Below are positions 1 to 7,458 of a DNA stretch of 34,775 nucleotides, piece after piece. Both the position numbers and the translations under genes were made by a program. Under the pieces are notes generated by a model. The model searched no databases and was not told the origin of the DNA. It saw nothing but the letters and a program-made list of their open reading frames with translations. Origin of the DNA: Chitinophagaceae bacterium (GTDB lineage: Bacteria > Bacteroidota > Bacteroidia > Chitinophagales > Chitinophagaceae); assembly GCA_019638595.1 (NCBI GenBank), contig JAHBTJ010000039.1, forward strand, positions 1-34,775, read 5' to 3'. How positions within the stretch are numbered: position 1 is the first letter of the stretch; every line of letters starts with the position of its first letter.

Positions 1-826
1 ATATTTTATTTATTTTCAAAATTCCACCGGGACCGGGCTCCTTTTGCCCGCCGGTAACAATAATAAAATCATCTGCCAGGCAAAGATTGCTGGGCAATTG
101 GAGATTTACAGGATAACTGGTTTTCCATTCGCCTGCCGGATTTATTACCTGCACCATTCCCATACCGTAATGCGCCACCCATAAGTTACCGGCACGATCT
201 GTTTTTAATCCATCCGGCAGGTTGTCTATGATTTTTCCTGAGTGGTGTTGAGGCAAATTGCAAAATACATTGAAAGGGGATAGTGATGCCCCGTTATCTG
301 CAGGTATTTGTAGTATGCGGTTTTGATAGCTTTCCGCTACAAATAAACTGGTTTGATCACTATTTAATGCGATCCCATTCGGAAAATCGAGGTTATCAGC
401 AATCAGTTTTTCAAAACCATCCGGATGATAATAGAAAACTTTTCCTTTATGGCGAACGGAATCAGTAAAATAAATACCTCCTGAGCTGTCGCTTACTAAG
501 TCGTTCGGCTTGTTTACCGTTATTCCTGCACAGGTTTTTTGAATATCATAATTCATTAAATCTCCTTTGTTGTCATACCTGCTTATAGATGCGTTTCCGC
601 TATCGCATACCAGGTGATCACCGGATGGTAGAATAATTTGTCCATTCGGGTAATTGCCCTTGGCCCATACTGAAAGATGCCCGCTTATATCTATTTTGAT
701 GATCTCTTTTCCAGCGAGCGTTGTAGCATATACATTCCCTTCTTGGTCTGTTACAGGGCCTTCTGTATACCAGGGGAGTTGAGCGAGAGATATTATTGTA
801 TTTTCAGATAAATGCATCAAAGTCAT
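1..826 (-). CDS. SMP-30/gluconolactonase-like protein, 3' end cut by window edge
   Basis: The frame is open from 826 to the left edge (275 codons, no stop), so perhaps 15-25 C-terminal residues are missing, given the usual ~290-300. It reads as a six-bladed SMP-30/gluconolactonase/LRE propeller. The four metal-binding positions of that family are visible: Glu22 in 'WYTEGP', Asn108 in 'KPNDL', Asn150 in 'FPNGIAL' and Asp205 in 'LPDGLKTD'. Family members open sugar or other lactones using a divalent metal; the substrate here cannot be told. No signal peptide is visible, so it is likely cytoplasmic. The ATG at 824-826 overlaps the TGA of the upstream peptidase gene by four bases (ATGA), which implies translational coupling; a second ATG at 815-817 is an alternative start. 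The pairing suggests a small catabolic operon. The family call is firm, the reaction is inferred. Confidence 0.88.
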   Translation of the reverse strand, partial: MTLMHLSENTIISLAQLPWYTEGPVTDQEGNVYATTLAGKEIIKIDISGHLSVWAKGNYPNGQIILPSGDHLVCDSGNASISRYDNKGDLMNYDIQKTCAGITVNKPNDLVSDSSGGIYFTDSVRHKGKVFYYHPDGFEKLIADNLDFPNGIALNSDQTSLFVAESYQNRILQIPADNGASLSPFNVFCNLPQHHSGKIIDNLPDGLKTDRAGNLWVAHYGMGMVQVINPAGEWKTSYPVNLQLPSNLCLADDFIIVTGGQKEPGPGGILKINKI

Positions 827-2283
827 CTTTCAAATGGGAAAAGTGGTTTACGGCGATGCCTAAACGAAAACTGTGTCATATCTGCCTGGGTAACGCCGGG
901 TGTATTCACCTGAAATATTGACCTGCAAACCGGCCCATAAGCGGCGATGGGGGCATTCACCCCTTTAGCAACAATAATGTCGAAGTTTTCCGGAAGAATC
1001 CCAAAGTTAGTAAGTTGACTCAGACTAAATGGCGGTACACGAAGCGAATGAATCATCACTGTATTTCCCGACTGCGTTTTTAATATGGCCATTGTCCCCA
1101 TATCGTAATTTACCTGGCCGCCATGCCTGGGGTTTGATTCTTTAAATTTTCCTTCTGTAATGGTCAGCAGGGTAACTTTCCCCGAGAAACATTCAGTTTC
1201 ATGATTTTTTTCCCGTGAACCCGTTTGCAGATATACAGATGAGCCCGGTGTATATTGCATCAGGAAACGAACGGCTGCCGGGTCGTAAATGCAGCAAAAA
1301 GAAATATATGTCCCCGATCGTTCAAGCGCATTTAATAAATGTACACTGTTGCCGGGAGCCCCGGCACCCACATTATCTCCCATATCAAGCAACAATATGG
1401 GCTTTTCGGCCGCTTTCATCCGGGGTAATAATTGGTCAATGGTGTGCTTTTCGCCTTCGAATAGCGCCTTGTTTTCTTCTACATATTCCTGCAGGGATTG
1501 CGCCGTTTGTTTCGCCAGGCCTTCGTTTTCCGCAACTACTAAAAAAGAGCTCCCCATTTCATAAACATCCGCGTAGGGAAAGCCAAGCATAATATTTGTT
1601 ACCAATACTCCTTTTTGTGCTGCAAGCTTATCTGACAGGTTATACAGTTCCCTGCACGGACTTACGGATGTGTTTTGCTGTTCTATGCTAATGGCTACAG
1701 AGGATTGGATCAGTACCTGGTGAAGCCGCTTTTTTTGAAGTAAGATGCTGCACATTAACATTCCGGCTGTTCTGCCGGCATCTCTTTGATCAAGGTGGGG
1801 ATTCGTTTTGTAAGCTACCAATGCATCTGTGCTTTCAACCATAAGCGAACTTATATTGGCATGAGGGTCGAGCGTGCCTGCAATAGGAATGCCGGGTCCC
1901 AGCAATTGCCGGATCATTGATAGCCAATGGCCATCCATATCCGGATGAAGCGCTGAAACGGCTGCACCATGAGGCACTACCAGGCATCCGTCTACCGGTA
2001 ATTGTCGCTCCAGCGCGGTCAGCATTTCTGAAAGTAATGTTTGATATGTTTCATTGGAAATAATGCCCCCGGGCGTGGCTTCGGCAAACATCACAGGTAC
2101 GGGCTCAATGTTATTCTCACGAAGTGTTTGTAACATTCCGCCGATTTCATGGTGGGCATTGGTATATTCCTGTATAATGGCATCGCCCTTCAACCAATGG
2201 CTGTTTTTGAAATCCGCCAGGGTAGTGGCTGTAGTAATAAATGTATTTGATTCGTGATAAATGCCCAGGATGGCGACGCGCAT
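823..2283 (-). CDS. M81 family (MlrC-like) metallopeptidase
   Basis: At 486 residues it has the full length of the M81/MlrC family, named after microcystinase C, which cleaves linearised microcystin. The N-terminal 'GIYHESNTF' (res 7-15), 'VPHGAA' (103-108), 'DPHAN' (139-143) and 'NPHLD' (161-165) are family signatures. Asp139, His141 and His163 are the likely zinc ligands. The C-terminal half begins near residue 298 with 'LLDMGDNVGAGAPGN', the second conserved domain. There is no signal peptide, so the enzyme should be cytosolic. Most members have unknown natural substrates and lie in small-molecule degradation operons, so microcystin degradation should not be assumed. The next gene (SMP-30-like) overlaps by four bases. 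The ATG at 2283 is preceded by an AT-rich leader. Confidence 0.92.
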   Translation of the reverse strand: MRVAILGIYHESNTFITTATTLADFKNSHWLKGDAIIQEYTNAHHEIGGMLQTLRENNIEPVPVMFAEATPGGIISNETYQTLLSEMLTALERQLPVDGCLVVPHGAAVSALHPDMDGHWLSMIRQLLGPGIPIAGTLDPHANISSLMVESTDALVAYKTNPHLDQRDAGRTAGMLMCSILLQKKRLHQVLIQSSVAISIEQQNTSVSPCRELYNLSDKLAAQKGVLVTNIMLGFPYADVYEMGSSFLVVAENEGLAKQTAQSLQEYVEENKALFEGEKHTIDQLLPRMKAAEKPILLLDMGDNVGAGAPGNSVHLLNALERSGTYISFCCIYDPAAVRFLMQYTPGSSVYLQTGSREKNHETECFSGKVTLLTITEGKFKESNPRHGGQVNYDMGTMAILKTQSGNTVMIHSLRVPPFSLSQLTNFGILPENFDIIVAKGVNAPIAAYGPVCRSIFQVNTPGVTQADMTQFSFRHRRKPLFPFER

Positions 2284-2326
2284 TGATATAATATGATCTT
2301 TTGATAAACAGGTTTAAAAATAACAA

Positions 2327-2339
2327 GAACCCCGGGTTC
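2327..2339. promoter_or_regulatory. Palindrome GAACCC-C-GGGTTC in a divergent intergenic region
   Basis: A perfect 6-bp inverted repeat with a 1-bp centre lies between the peptidase operon (start 2283, minus) and the small lipoprotein gene (start 2514, plus). GC-rich arms in an otherwise AT-rich spacer make it a candidate operator. About 44 bp separates it from the peptidase start, close to where a promoter would be expected. Its role is inferred only. Confidence 0.35.
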
Positions 2340-2513
2340 AAAATGTTTTGCTTTTATCCTGTTTTTTGCTCTGTTTACCGGGAGGCAGATTCAAAAAAGA
2401 GATATTGATACTACAGGATTAATTATATTGCATTTGACGAATGTACAAGAATAAAGAGTTGATTGTCTTTTATTGTAAAATATTTCCAGTTAGATAAATA
2501 TTTTGTCACCTGT

Positions 2514-2903
2514 ATGCGGTATTGTATAATGTTAGCTTGTGTGCTCCTGTTATTATCCTGTGATGCTTCAAAGCAACCCGGCAATGAAATATATGGTACC
2601 TGGAGGTCTCTCTGGGAAGATGATATGACCCTTCAACTGCAACTCCACAACGATAACCGTTTCAAGGTGACCCTTAACAGAACCGGACAAACGCATACCA
2701 ATTCCGGCTGGTACACCACAGAAGGCAATCTTTTTTTGCTGAAAGATTCTGTTAATTACCCCTTACCTGTTTGCAATCTTTCAGATACCGGCAGGTACCA
2801 TTTTGAGATCAATATGGATACCCTCCGGTTTAAGGCGATAGACGATCCCTGCGAAAGAAGAGCGGGGGCTTTGCAATTGGAAAGGTTCGTACGTGTCAGG
2901 TAA
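2514..2903 (+). CDS. Small lipocalin-like lipoprotein
   Basis: The ATG at 2514 gives 129 residues beginning 'MRYCIMLACVLLLLSCDAS', a lipoprotein signal with the acylated Cys at residue 16. A longer reading from a TTG at 2463 would bury the signal peptide and is rejected. The mature part opens with 'GTWRSLWEDD' and continues with alternating beta-strand-like segments such as 'NSGWYTTEGNLFLLKD', as in lipocalin-like Bacteroidota lipoproteins. It ends 9 bp before the convergent stop of the response regulator gene. No enzymatic motif is visible and the function is unknown. The call as a lipoprotein is strong, the fold is a guess. Confidence 0.7.
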   Translation: MRYCIMLACVLLLLSCDASKQPGNEIYGTWRSLWEDDMTLQLQLHNDNRFKVTLNRTGQTHTNSGWYTTEGNLFLLKDSVNYPLPVCNLSDTGRYHFEINMDTLRFKAIDDPCERRAGALQLERFVRVR

Positions 2904-2912
2904 CAGCGGTTA

Positions 2913-3680
2913 CTACCGGTCGAACCATTTTTTGAAAGCCGGAGCTTTTTCCCTGCTGATATCTACCTCCATTGTAAGAGGACTTTTCAGCTTTAGCGTC
3001 AACTTTTGATTTTCATGCAACTGCACCCGCTGGATCGCTTTTATATTTACAATACACTGGCGGTTTGCCCTGTAGAACCTGGACGGATCCAACAACTCTT
3101 CTATTACTTCCAGCGTATTATAGTCCAGTATATGTTTTTCTCCTGCAAAAGTATACAGGTAATTGAGATTCTCTTTTACAAAACAGGCTATGTCTTCTGT
3201 ATTCACAGGCAGCCATTGTTGCCTTACCTGTACTATAAACGTTTCTTTATACGCTGTGGTTGATTTGCCGGTTGCAAACGATTGTATCATTTGCAACAGA
3301 TCCTTTGGTAATATTTTTGAAGGCTTCCGGCGTTCCCGGCATTTTTCAATAGCTTTCCCCAGCTCGGTTTCATCTACCGGTTTCAGCAGGTAGTCAATAC
3401 CGTTTACTTTGAATGCTTTAATGGCATACTCATTATACGCGGTGGTAAAAATGATAAGGCTTTTAAGAGAAAAATCTTCGAGCAGACTGAAGCTGATGCC
3501 GTCACCCAGTTGAATGTCCATGAAAATGATATCCGGCTCAGCATGCTCCATCAGCCATTTCCTGGCAGTTTTCAAACTGGGTAAAATGGTTTCAATTTCA
3601 ATATCCCGGGCAACCTCACGTATTTTAACTGCCATCTCTTTTGCTACCAGTATTTCATCTTCAATAATTACCGCTTTCAT
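2913..3680 (-). CDS. LytTR-family response regulator
   Basis: 255 residues with an N-terminal receiver domain (1-115) and a C-terminal LytTR DNA-binding domain (about 150-255). The receiver has the acidic pair Glu7/Asp8, phospho-acceptor Asp55 in 'IIFMDIQLGDG', Thr79 or Thr80 as switch residue and Lys100 in 'YLLKPVDE'. The LytTR part shows 'FVKENLNYLYTF' and 'FYRANRQCIVNIKAIQRV', both typical. It follows the sensor kinase gene by 20 bp on the same strand, so the two form a LytS/LytR-type two-component operon with the kinase first. Targets are unknown; the divergent lipoprotein genes after 7013 are the obvious candidates. Confidence 0.95.
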   Translation of the reverse strand: MKAVIIEDEILVAKEMAVKIREVARDIEIETILPSLKTARKWLMEHAEPDIIFMDIQLGDGISFSLLEDFSLKSLIIFTTAYNEYAIKAFKVNGIDYLLKPVDETELGKAIEKCRERRKPSKILPKDLLQMIQSFATGKSTTAYKETFIVQVRQQWLPVNTEDIACFVKENLNYLYTFAGEKHILDYNTLEVIEELLDPSRFYRANRQCIVNIKAIQRVQLHENQKLTLKLKSPLTMEVDISREKAPAFKKWFDR

Positions 3681-3700
3681 GGTGTTTAGAGAATTAAAAT

Positions 3701-6700
3701 TTATAATAGTGGAACTTTTACCGTAAAATATGTTTCCGTTGATTCTATTTCTACCGCCCGGTCTGAGAAATAAGAGTAGAGCGACCGGAGGCTTGCCAGT
3801 CCCTGCCGGTTACTGGTTTCTACAAAGTGTTTTATATTCAGGTTGTTTTTCACCACAAGCTGGTTTGCCTCGTTGGTATATATTTCAATCAGTAACGGGT
3901 CTTCTTCTGTTACGATATTATGTTTGATCGCATTTTCCAACAGGTTTTGGATGGTAACCGGTGCAATTTTCCTGTCCAGGTGCTCTTCCCGGATGTATAT
4001 CATTATCTGGAGCGCCTTTTCAAACCGCGTTTTCTGAAGCTTAATATAAATTTCGGAAAACTGGATTTCGCTCGCCAGCGCTACCAGGTCTTTTTCCCTG
4101 TTATTCAGAATATAACGATAGGTTTTGCTCAACCCGTCCAGGAACTCACCTGCCATTTTAGGATCTATACGGATAAGGCTGCTCAGTGATGTGAGCGAAT
4201 TGAATAAAAAATGCGGATTTAATTGTTGCTTCAGGTTGTTATACATGATCACGGCCTTCTCCTTTTCAAGTAACCCGGCTTTGCGCTCTAGCTGGAATAA
4301 TCGCCTTTGACTTCTTAGCCGTATGGAATAAACAAGATACATGATCCCCAATAGTGCCAGAAGCACTCCAACTTTGAAACTGCCGGTATTATAAATATAT
4401 CCTGATACGTGTATAGGGAGGGTAACAGTAGCTCCGGAGCCCTGTCCGCTATTGCCGACGGCCCGCACTTTAAACACATAATCTCCCGGGGCAAGATTGG
4501 AATAAGCGGCATACCGGCTATATGTACTTGTCCATTGCTTATCTGCTCCTTCCAGTATATAGGCGTATCGTTGTTTGCCGGTCCTGTTGAAATCAATGCT
4601 GGCAAACTCAAAGGAAAAATGATTTTCTGATGGATCCAGCATTACTTTTTCGAACTTTCCCAGATCCTCTCCATAAAAACGATTGGTTCCTTTAACCATA
4701 AACGAAGTGATAACCATTGGCGCCGGCTGTTGGGGCACATTCAGGCTATCCGGATGGAACAGGTAGTATCCTTTTATGGCAGGGATCATCATGATGCCGT
4801 TGTGCAACGTGTTGATATTATTTCCAATGGAGGGCTGCTCCAGTCCTTCATCCAGCCCGTAATTGCTTACGGTACCTTTAAGCGGGTTTAATTTGCAGAG
4901 CGCTGTTTCTGTAATACACCATACTTCTCCGTTTTTATCGGTATACACTTTGTTAACGATATCTGAAGTAATACCATTCTCTGATGTAAACATCCTTACC
5001 GGCTTTTTTTCAATAGCATTGAATTGCAGTAACCCTACATCAGTACCTATCCATACTTCGTTCTCCGGGGTACATGTAAGACTATTGATCAGCCCTACCG
5101 TTTCCGTACCGGGAAGATCTACCGGCGCCTGCTGTATATTTCCCCGGGTAGTTACATAACCCAAAAAACCACTGCCGCCGCCCACCCACAGTACATTATT
5201 ATCGTCGCGGTGCAATGTGGAAATATACCGGGTAGGTATATACGAAGATGGATCATCCGGCGTAAAGTGGCGTACAACTTCATCCTTTTCTTTGTCGTAT
5301 ACAAATATGCCATCCCTAAGGCTTGCTATCCACAAAGTGCCGTCTCCCCCTTCAGTCATGCTTACAAAATAATTACTTTTCTTTTGCCTGTACAGCGGCG
5401 GCTGCCGCCGCCTGACCAGCTTCTGCAGCTTTTTGTCGAATAAAAGAATATAGTCGCGCGTAAGCACCCATATATCCCCTTTCATATCCTGCATGATATC
5501 CGTTATAAGCATATTATTTTCTTCTCCCGGTAATATATCAACGGGAAAAACGGTCATTTTTCCTGTGTGCTTATTTTTTACCTGCAGCCCGTCTGCATAC
5601 CGTGTGCCATAAAAAATAAAATCGTTGTTCTCAAATACCTTGCTTACCGCGTACAGGTCATTGTTGGTTGAATATTGTACGGGCAATTCATGGAACACGA
5701 ATTTCCTGGACTGGTTCCATATCTTCATCAGCCCCTTGCTGGATGCGATCCAGATGTTGGAAGCCCTGTCCTGGAAAATAGAATTAAATTCTGCAGAAAC
5801 GTTTTCGGTGGTTTGATTGATAAAATGAAATGTTTTTTTCTTTTTGTCAAAATAACCAAGTCCTTTGTCGTTGGTTACGATCAACAGCGAATCCGTACCG
5901 GGCCTCAACATTAAATCCGGGATGATATTATTGGTGGGGGCAGGTTGGGTATATATATAATGCTCCCATTCTTTTTTTGCAGTATCGTATGTGGCTATGC
6001 CTCCTGCCCATGAGCCTAACCATATAACATTGTGTGCTCTCTGAATACTTATAAATAACTCTTTATTGTCTGTGTCCTCCTGTAAAATACTGTTTCTTAA
6101 TAAACACATTTTATCATCAGCCGGCTTAAAACAATACAACCCGGCATGTGTTGCCAGCCAGTAAACGCCGGGGCGGTCATCTTCGATCATATCATACACG
6201 GTGTTATAAGCAACCGGCACTTCCTGTTCGCCGGCCAACAGCAGGTTATACTGAATATACCTGCCTGTTTCTTTTTCCAGCCGGTATAACCCTTTGTTTT
6301 TAACGCCTATCCAAACCTGGTTTTGCCTGTCAATGAACAGGCAGGTTATCTCTCTTTTTTTGGGCTTTACTGTATCGCCCGCCTGAAGAGAATAGTGTTG
6401 GAACAAACCCGTTGCCGCATTGTACCGGCTTACACCATCATTCAGATAACCTATCCAGATATCACCTACCTGGTCTTCCACCAGTTTGGTTATAAAGTTT
6501 CCCTTTACCGTATTGCTATGGGTGCTGCTTTTTCTGAGCGTATTAAAAGTATAGCCATCGTAGGTATTTAAGCCATCCGGCGTACCCACCCATAGTATCC
6601 CCCGGCTGTCCTGCATTACGCAGCGGACAATACTGCTGCTTAGCCCGTCAGACTCTGTATAGGTAGTTATTTTAAGATTGCCGGGCTGCGCCGATATACC

Positions 6701-6778
6701 GGTGATACATACCAGTACGAGGAGCAGTGTCTGCAACAATACCGCCCTGTGCGTATAATTAAAATATGTATTAAACAT
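3701..6778 (-). CDS. Beta-propeller sensor histidine kinase (Reg_prop, Y_Y_Y, LytS-type kinase)
   Basis: The ATG at 6778 gives 1025 residues; a TTG two codons upstream is less likely. The N-terminal signal peptide runs to 'CITGISAQ'. A periplasmic region follows with many Reg_prop blade repeats such as 'LWVGTPDGLNTYDGYTF', 'IWIGYLNDGVSRY' and 'VWIGTDVGLLQF', forming two seven-bladed propellers. A Y_Y_Y domain comes next ('FSFEFASIDF...YAYILEG') and a single membrane helix near 800-818. The cytoplasmic kinase is of the His_kinase (PF06580) type, with His856 in 'QQLNPHFLFNSL' and an N-box 'LLENAIKHN'. Unlike hybrid HTCS proteins it has no fused receiver or AraC domain; the separate LytTR regulator lies 20 bp downstream. 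Such sensors usually read oligosaccharides or other periplasmic ligands. Ligand unknown. Confidence 0.93.
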   Translation of the reverse strand: MFNTYFNYTHRAVLLQTLLLVLVCITGISAQPGNLKITTYTESDGLSSSIVRCVMQDSRGILWVGTPDGLNTYDGYTFNTLRKSSTHSNTVKGNFITKLVEDQVGDIWIGYLNDGVSRYNAATGLFQHYSLQAGDTVKPKKREITCLFIDRQNQVWIGVKNKGLYRLEKETGRYIQYNLLLAGEQEVPVAYNTVYDMIEDDRPGVYWLATHAGLYCFKPADDKMCLLRNSILQEDTDNKELFISIQRAHNVIWLGSWAGGIATYDTAKKEWEHYIYTQPAPTNNIIPDLMLRPGTDSLLIVTNDKGLGYFDKKKKTFHFINQTTENVSAEFNSIFQDRASNIWIASSKGLMKIWNQSRKFVFHELPVQYSTNNDLYAVSKVFENNDFIFYGTRYADGLQVKNKHTGKMTVFPVDILPGEENNMLITDIMQDMKGDIWVLTRDYILLFDKKLQKLVRRRQPPLYRQKKSNYFVSMTEGGDGTLWIASLRDGIFVYDKEKDEVVRHFTPDDPSSYIPTRYISTLHRDDNNVLWVGGGSGFLGYVTTRGNIQQAPVDLPGTETVGLINSLTCTPENEVWIGTDVGLLQFNAIEKKPVRMFTSENGITSDIVNKVYTDKNGEVWCITETALCKLNPLKGTVSNYGLDEGLEQPSIGNNINTLHNGIMMIPAIKGYYLFHPDSLNVPQQPAPMVITSFMVKGTNRFYGEDLGKFEKVMLDPSENHFSFEFASIDFNRTGKQRYAYILEGADKQWTSTYSRYAAYSNLAPGDYVFKVRAVGNSGQGSGATVTLPIHVSGYIYNTGSFKVGVLLALLGIMYLVYSIRLRSQRRLFQLERKAGLLEKEKAVIMYNNLKQQLNPHFLFNSLTSLSSLIRIDPKMAGEFLDGLSKTYRYILNNREKDLVALASEIQFSEIYIKLQKTRFEKALQIMIYIREEHLDRKIAPVTIQNLLENAIKHNIVTEEDPLLIEIYTNEANQLVVKNNLNIKHFVETSNRQGLASLRSLYSYFSDRAVEIESTETYFTVKVPLL

Positions 6779-6796
6779 CTGCAATCAAAAAGTCAA

Positions 6797-6826
6797 TAAA
6801 ACTATTAAAAATAGGTATCTGCGCAA
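6797..6826 (-). promoter_or_regulatory. Possible promoter of the sensor kinase operon
   Basis: On the minus strand TTG (6824-6826) is followed after 20 bases by TAGTTTTA (6797-6804). This resembles the Bacteroidota primary-sigma pattern TTTG-N19-TAnnTTTG with a mismatch in the last base. The 5' leader would be short, about 12 bases before the ATG at 6778. Weak evidence. Confidence 0.28.
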
Positions 6827-6860
6827 CTATAATCAAGCGAAGCGTGGATAATATCATTTA

Positions 6861-6893
6861 AACCGTTTTTCATAAAAAAACGCTAAAACGGTT
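6861..6893. promoter_or_regulatory. 9-bp inverted repeat between divergent operons
   Basis: AACCGTTTT (6861-6869) and AAAACGGTT (6885-6893) are a perfect inverted repeat around a 15-base loop. It lies midway between the sensor kinase start (6778, minus) and the lipoprotein promoter (6949-6979, plus). It could be a shared operator or an RNA hairpin in a leader; the position upstream of both promoters favours an operator. Role inferred. Confidence 0.4.
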
Positions 6894-6948
6894 GAGACCG
6901 GGTTATATGCTTTTTAATGTAATTGTGCCACACTTCGCAGAACATTAG

Positions 6949-6979
6949 TTGACAGCGGGTATACGGCAAAATAATTTTG
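6949..6979 (+). promoter_or_regulatory. Promoter of the lipoprotein island
   Basis: TTG at 6949-6951 and TAATTTTG at 6972-6979 fit the Bacteroidota pattern of a -33 TTTG/TTG and a -7 TAnnTTTG with 20 bp between. The same stretch also reads TTGACA-N17-TAATTT, a canonical sigma-70 layout. Transcription would start near 6985 and give a leader of about 28 bases before the ATG at 7013. This is the clearest promoter in the window by eye. Confidence 0.6.
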
Positions 6980-7012
6980 TTCCATCAAATTAAAAACAAA
7001 ACAATACAAACA

Positions 7013-7399
7013 ATGAAAACTTGTATCAAATCAGGACGCATGCATCGGGCTTTTCTTGCATTCCTTTTACTGGGTATGGTAACGGTAATGAATAGCTGCA
7101 AAAAAGACAAAACCCCCACGGGGAGTTTTGTGTTCTATACTTTCCTGGACAATGCAAAGTTTGACGCGATAAAAATTTATGTAGATGGCAAACAGTCGGG
7201 GGAAATAACCCTTACCCATATTGAAAAGCCGCAGTGTGGTACTCCCACCAGCATTAACGTGATAAACGTAAATCTTCCAGCCGGCACACATTCCTGGTAT
7301 GCTAAACAAATTTTAAACGGTCAGGAAATTGATGAATGGGATGAAAGAGATGAAGTGATTAAAGAAGGGGAATGCAATTTTATAAAGCTTACAGAGTAG
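7013..7399 (+). CDS. Small lipoprotein with PEGA-like beta domain
   Basis: The ATG at 7013 gives 128 residues; the longer TTG reading from 6977 would start before or at the predicted transcription start and is rejected. The signal 'FLLLGMVTVMNSCKKDK' places the lipidated Cys at residue 29. The mature part ('GSFVFYTFLDNAKF', 'KIYVDGKQSGEIT', 'NLPAGTHSWYAKQI') looks like a PEGA-type or carbohydrate-binding-like beta sandwich common in Bacteroidota lipoproteins. It is the first gene after the promoter at 6949-6979 and lies 59 bp ahead of the large lectin lipoprotein, so the two are probably co-transcribed. A decayed copy of its last ~58 bases occurs at 9890-9947. Function unknown. Confidence 0.8.
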   Translation: MKTCIKSGRMHRAFLAFLLLGMVTVMNSCKKDKTPTGSFVFYTFLDNAKFDAIKIYVDGKQSGEITLTHIEKPQCGTPTSINVINVNLPAGTHSWYAKQILNGQEIDEWDERDEVIKEGECNFIKLTE

Positions 7400-7458
7400 T
7401 CTTTTAGTAATACAGGAACCAGCCGGACAGCATATATAGTACGCCGGATATTTTTTTG

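Noticed and set aside
283-468. 61-codon plus-strand frame near the left edge
   Set aside because: Antisense to the SMP-30-like gene, whose frame with all four metal ligands is open across the region.
2900-2913. Small hairpin GTAAC-AGCG-GTTAC between convergent stops as a terminator
   Set aside because: Only five base pairs, no T tract; too weak to call.
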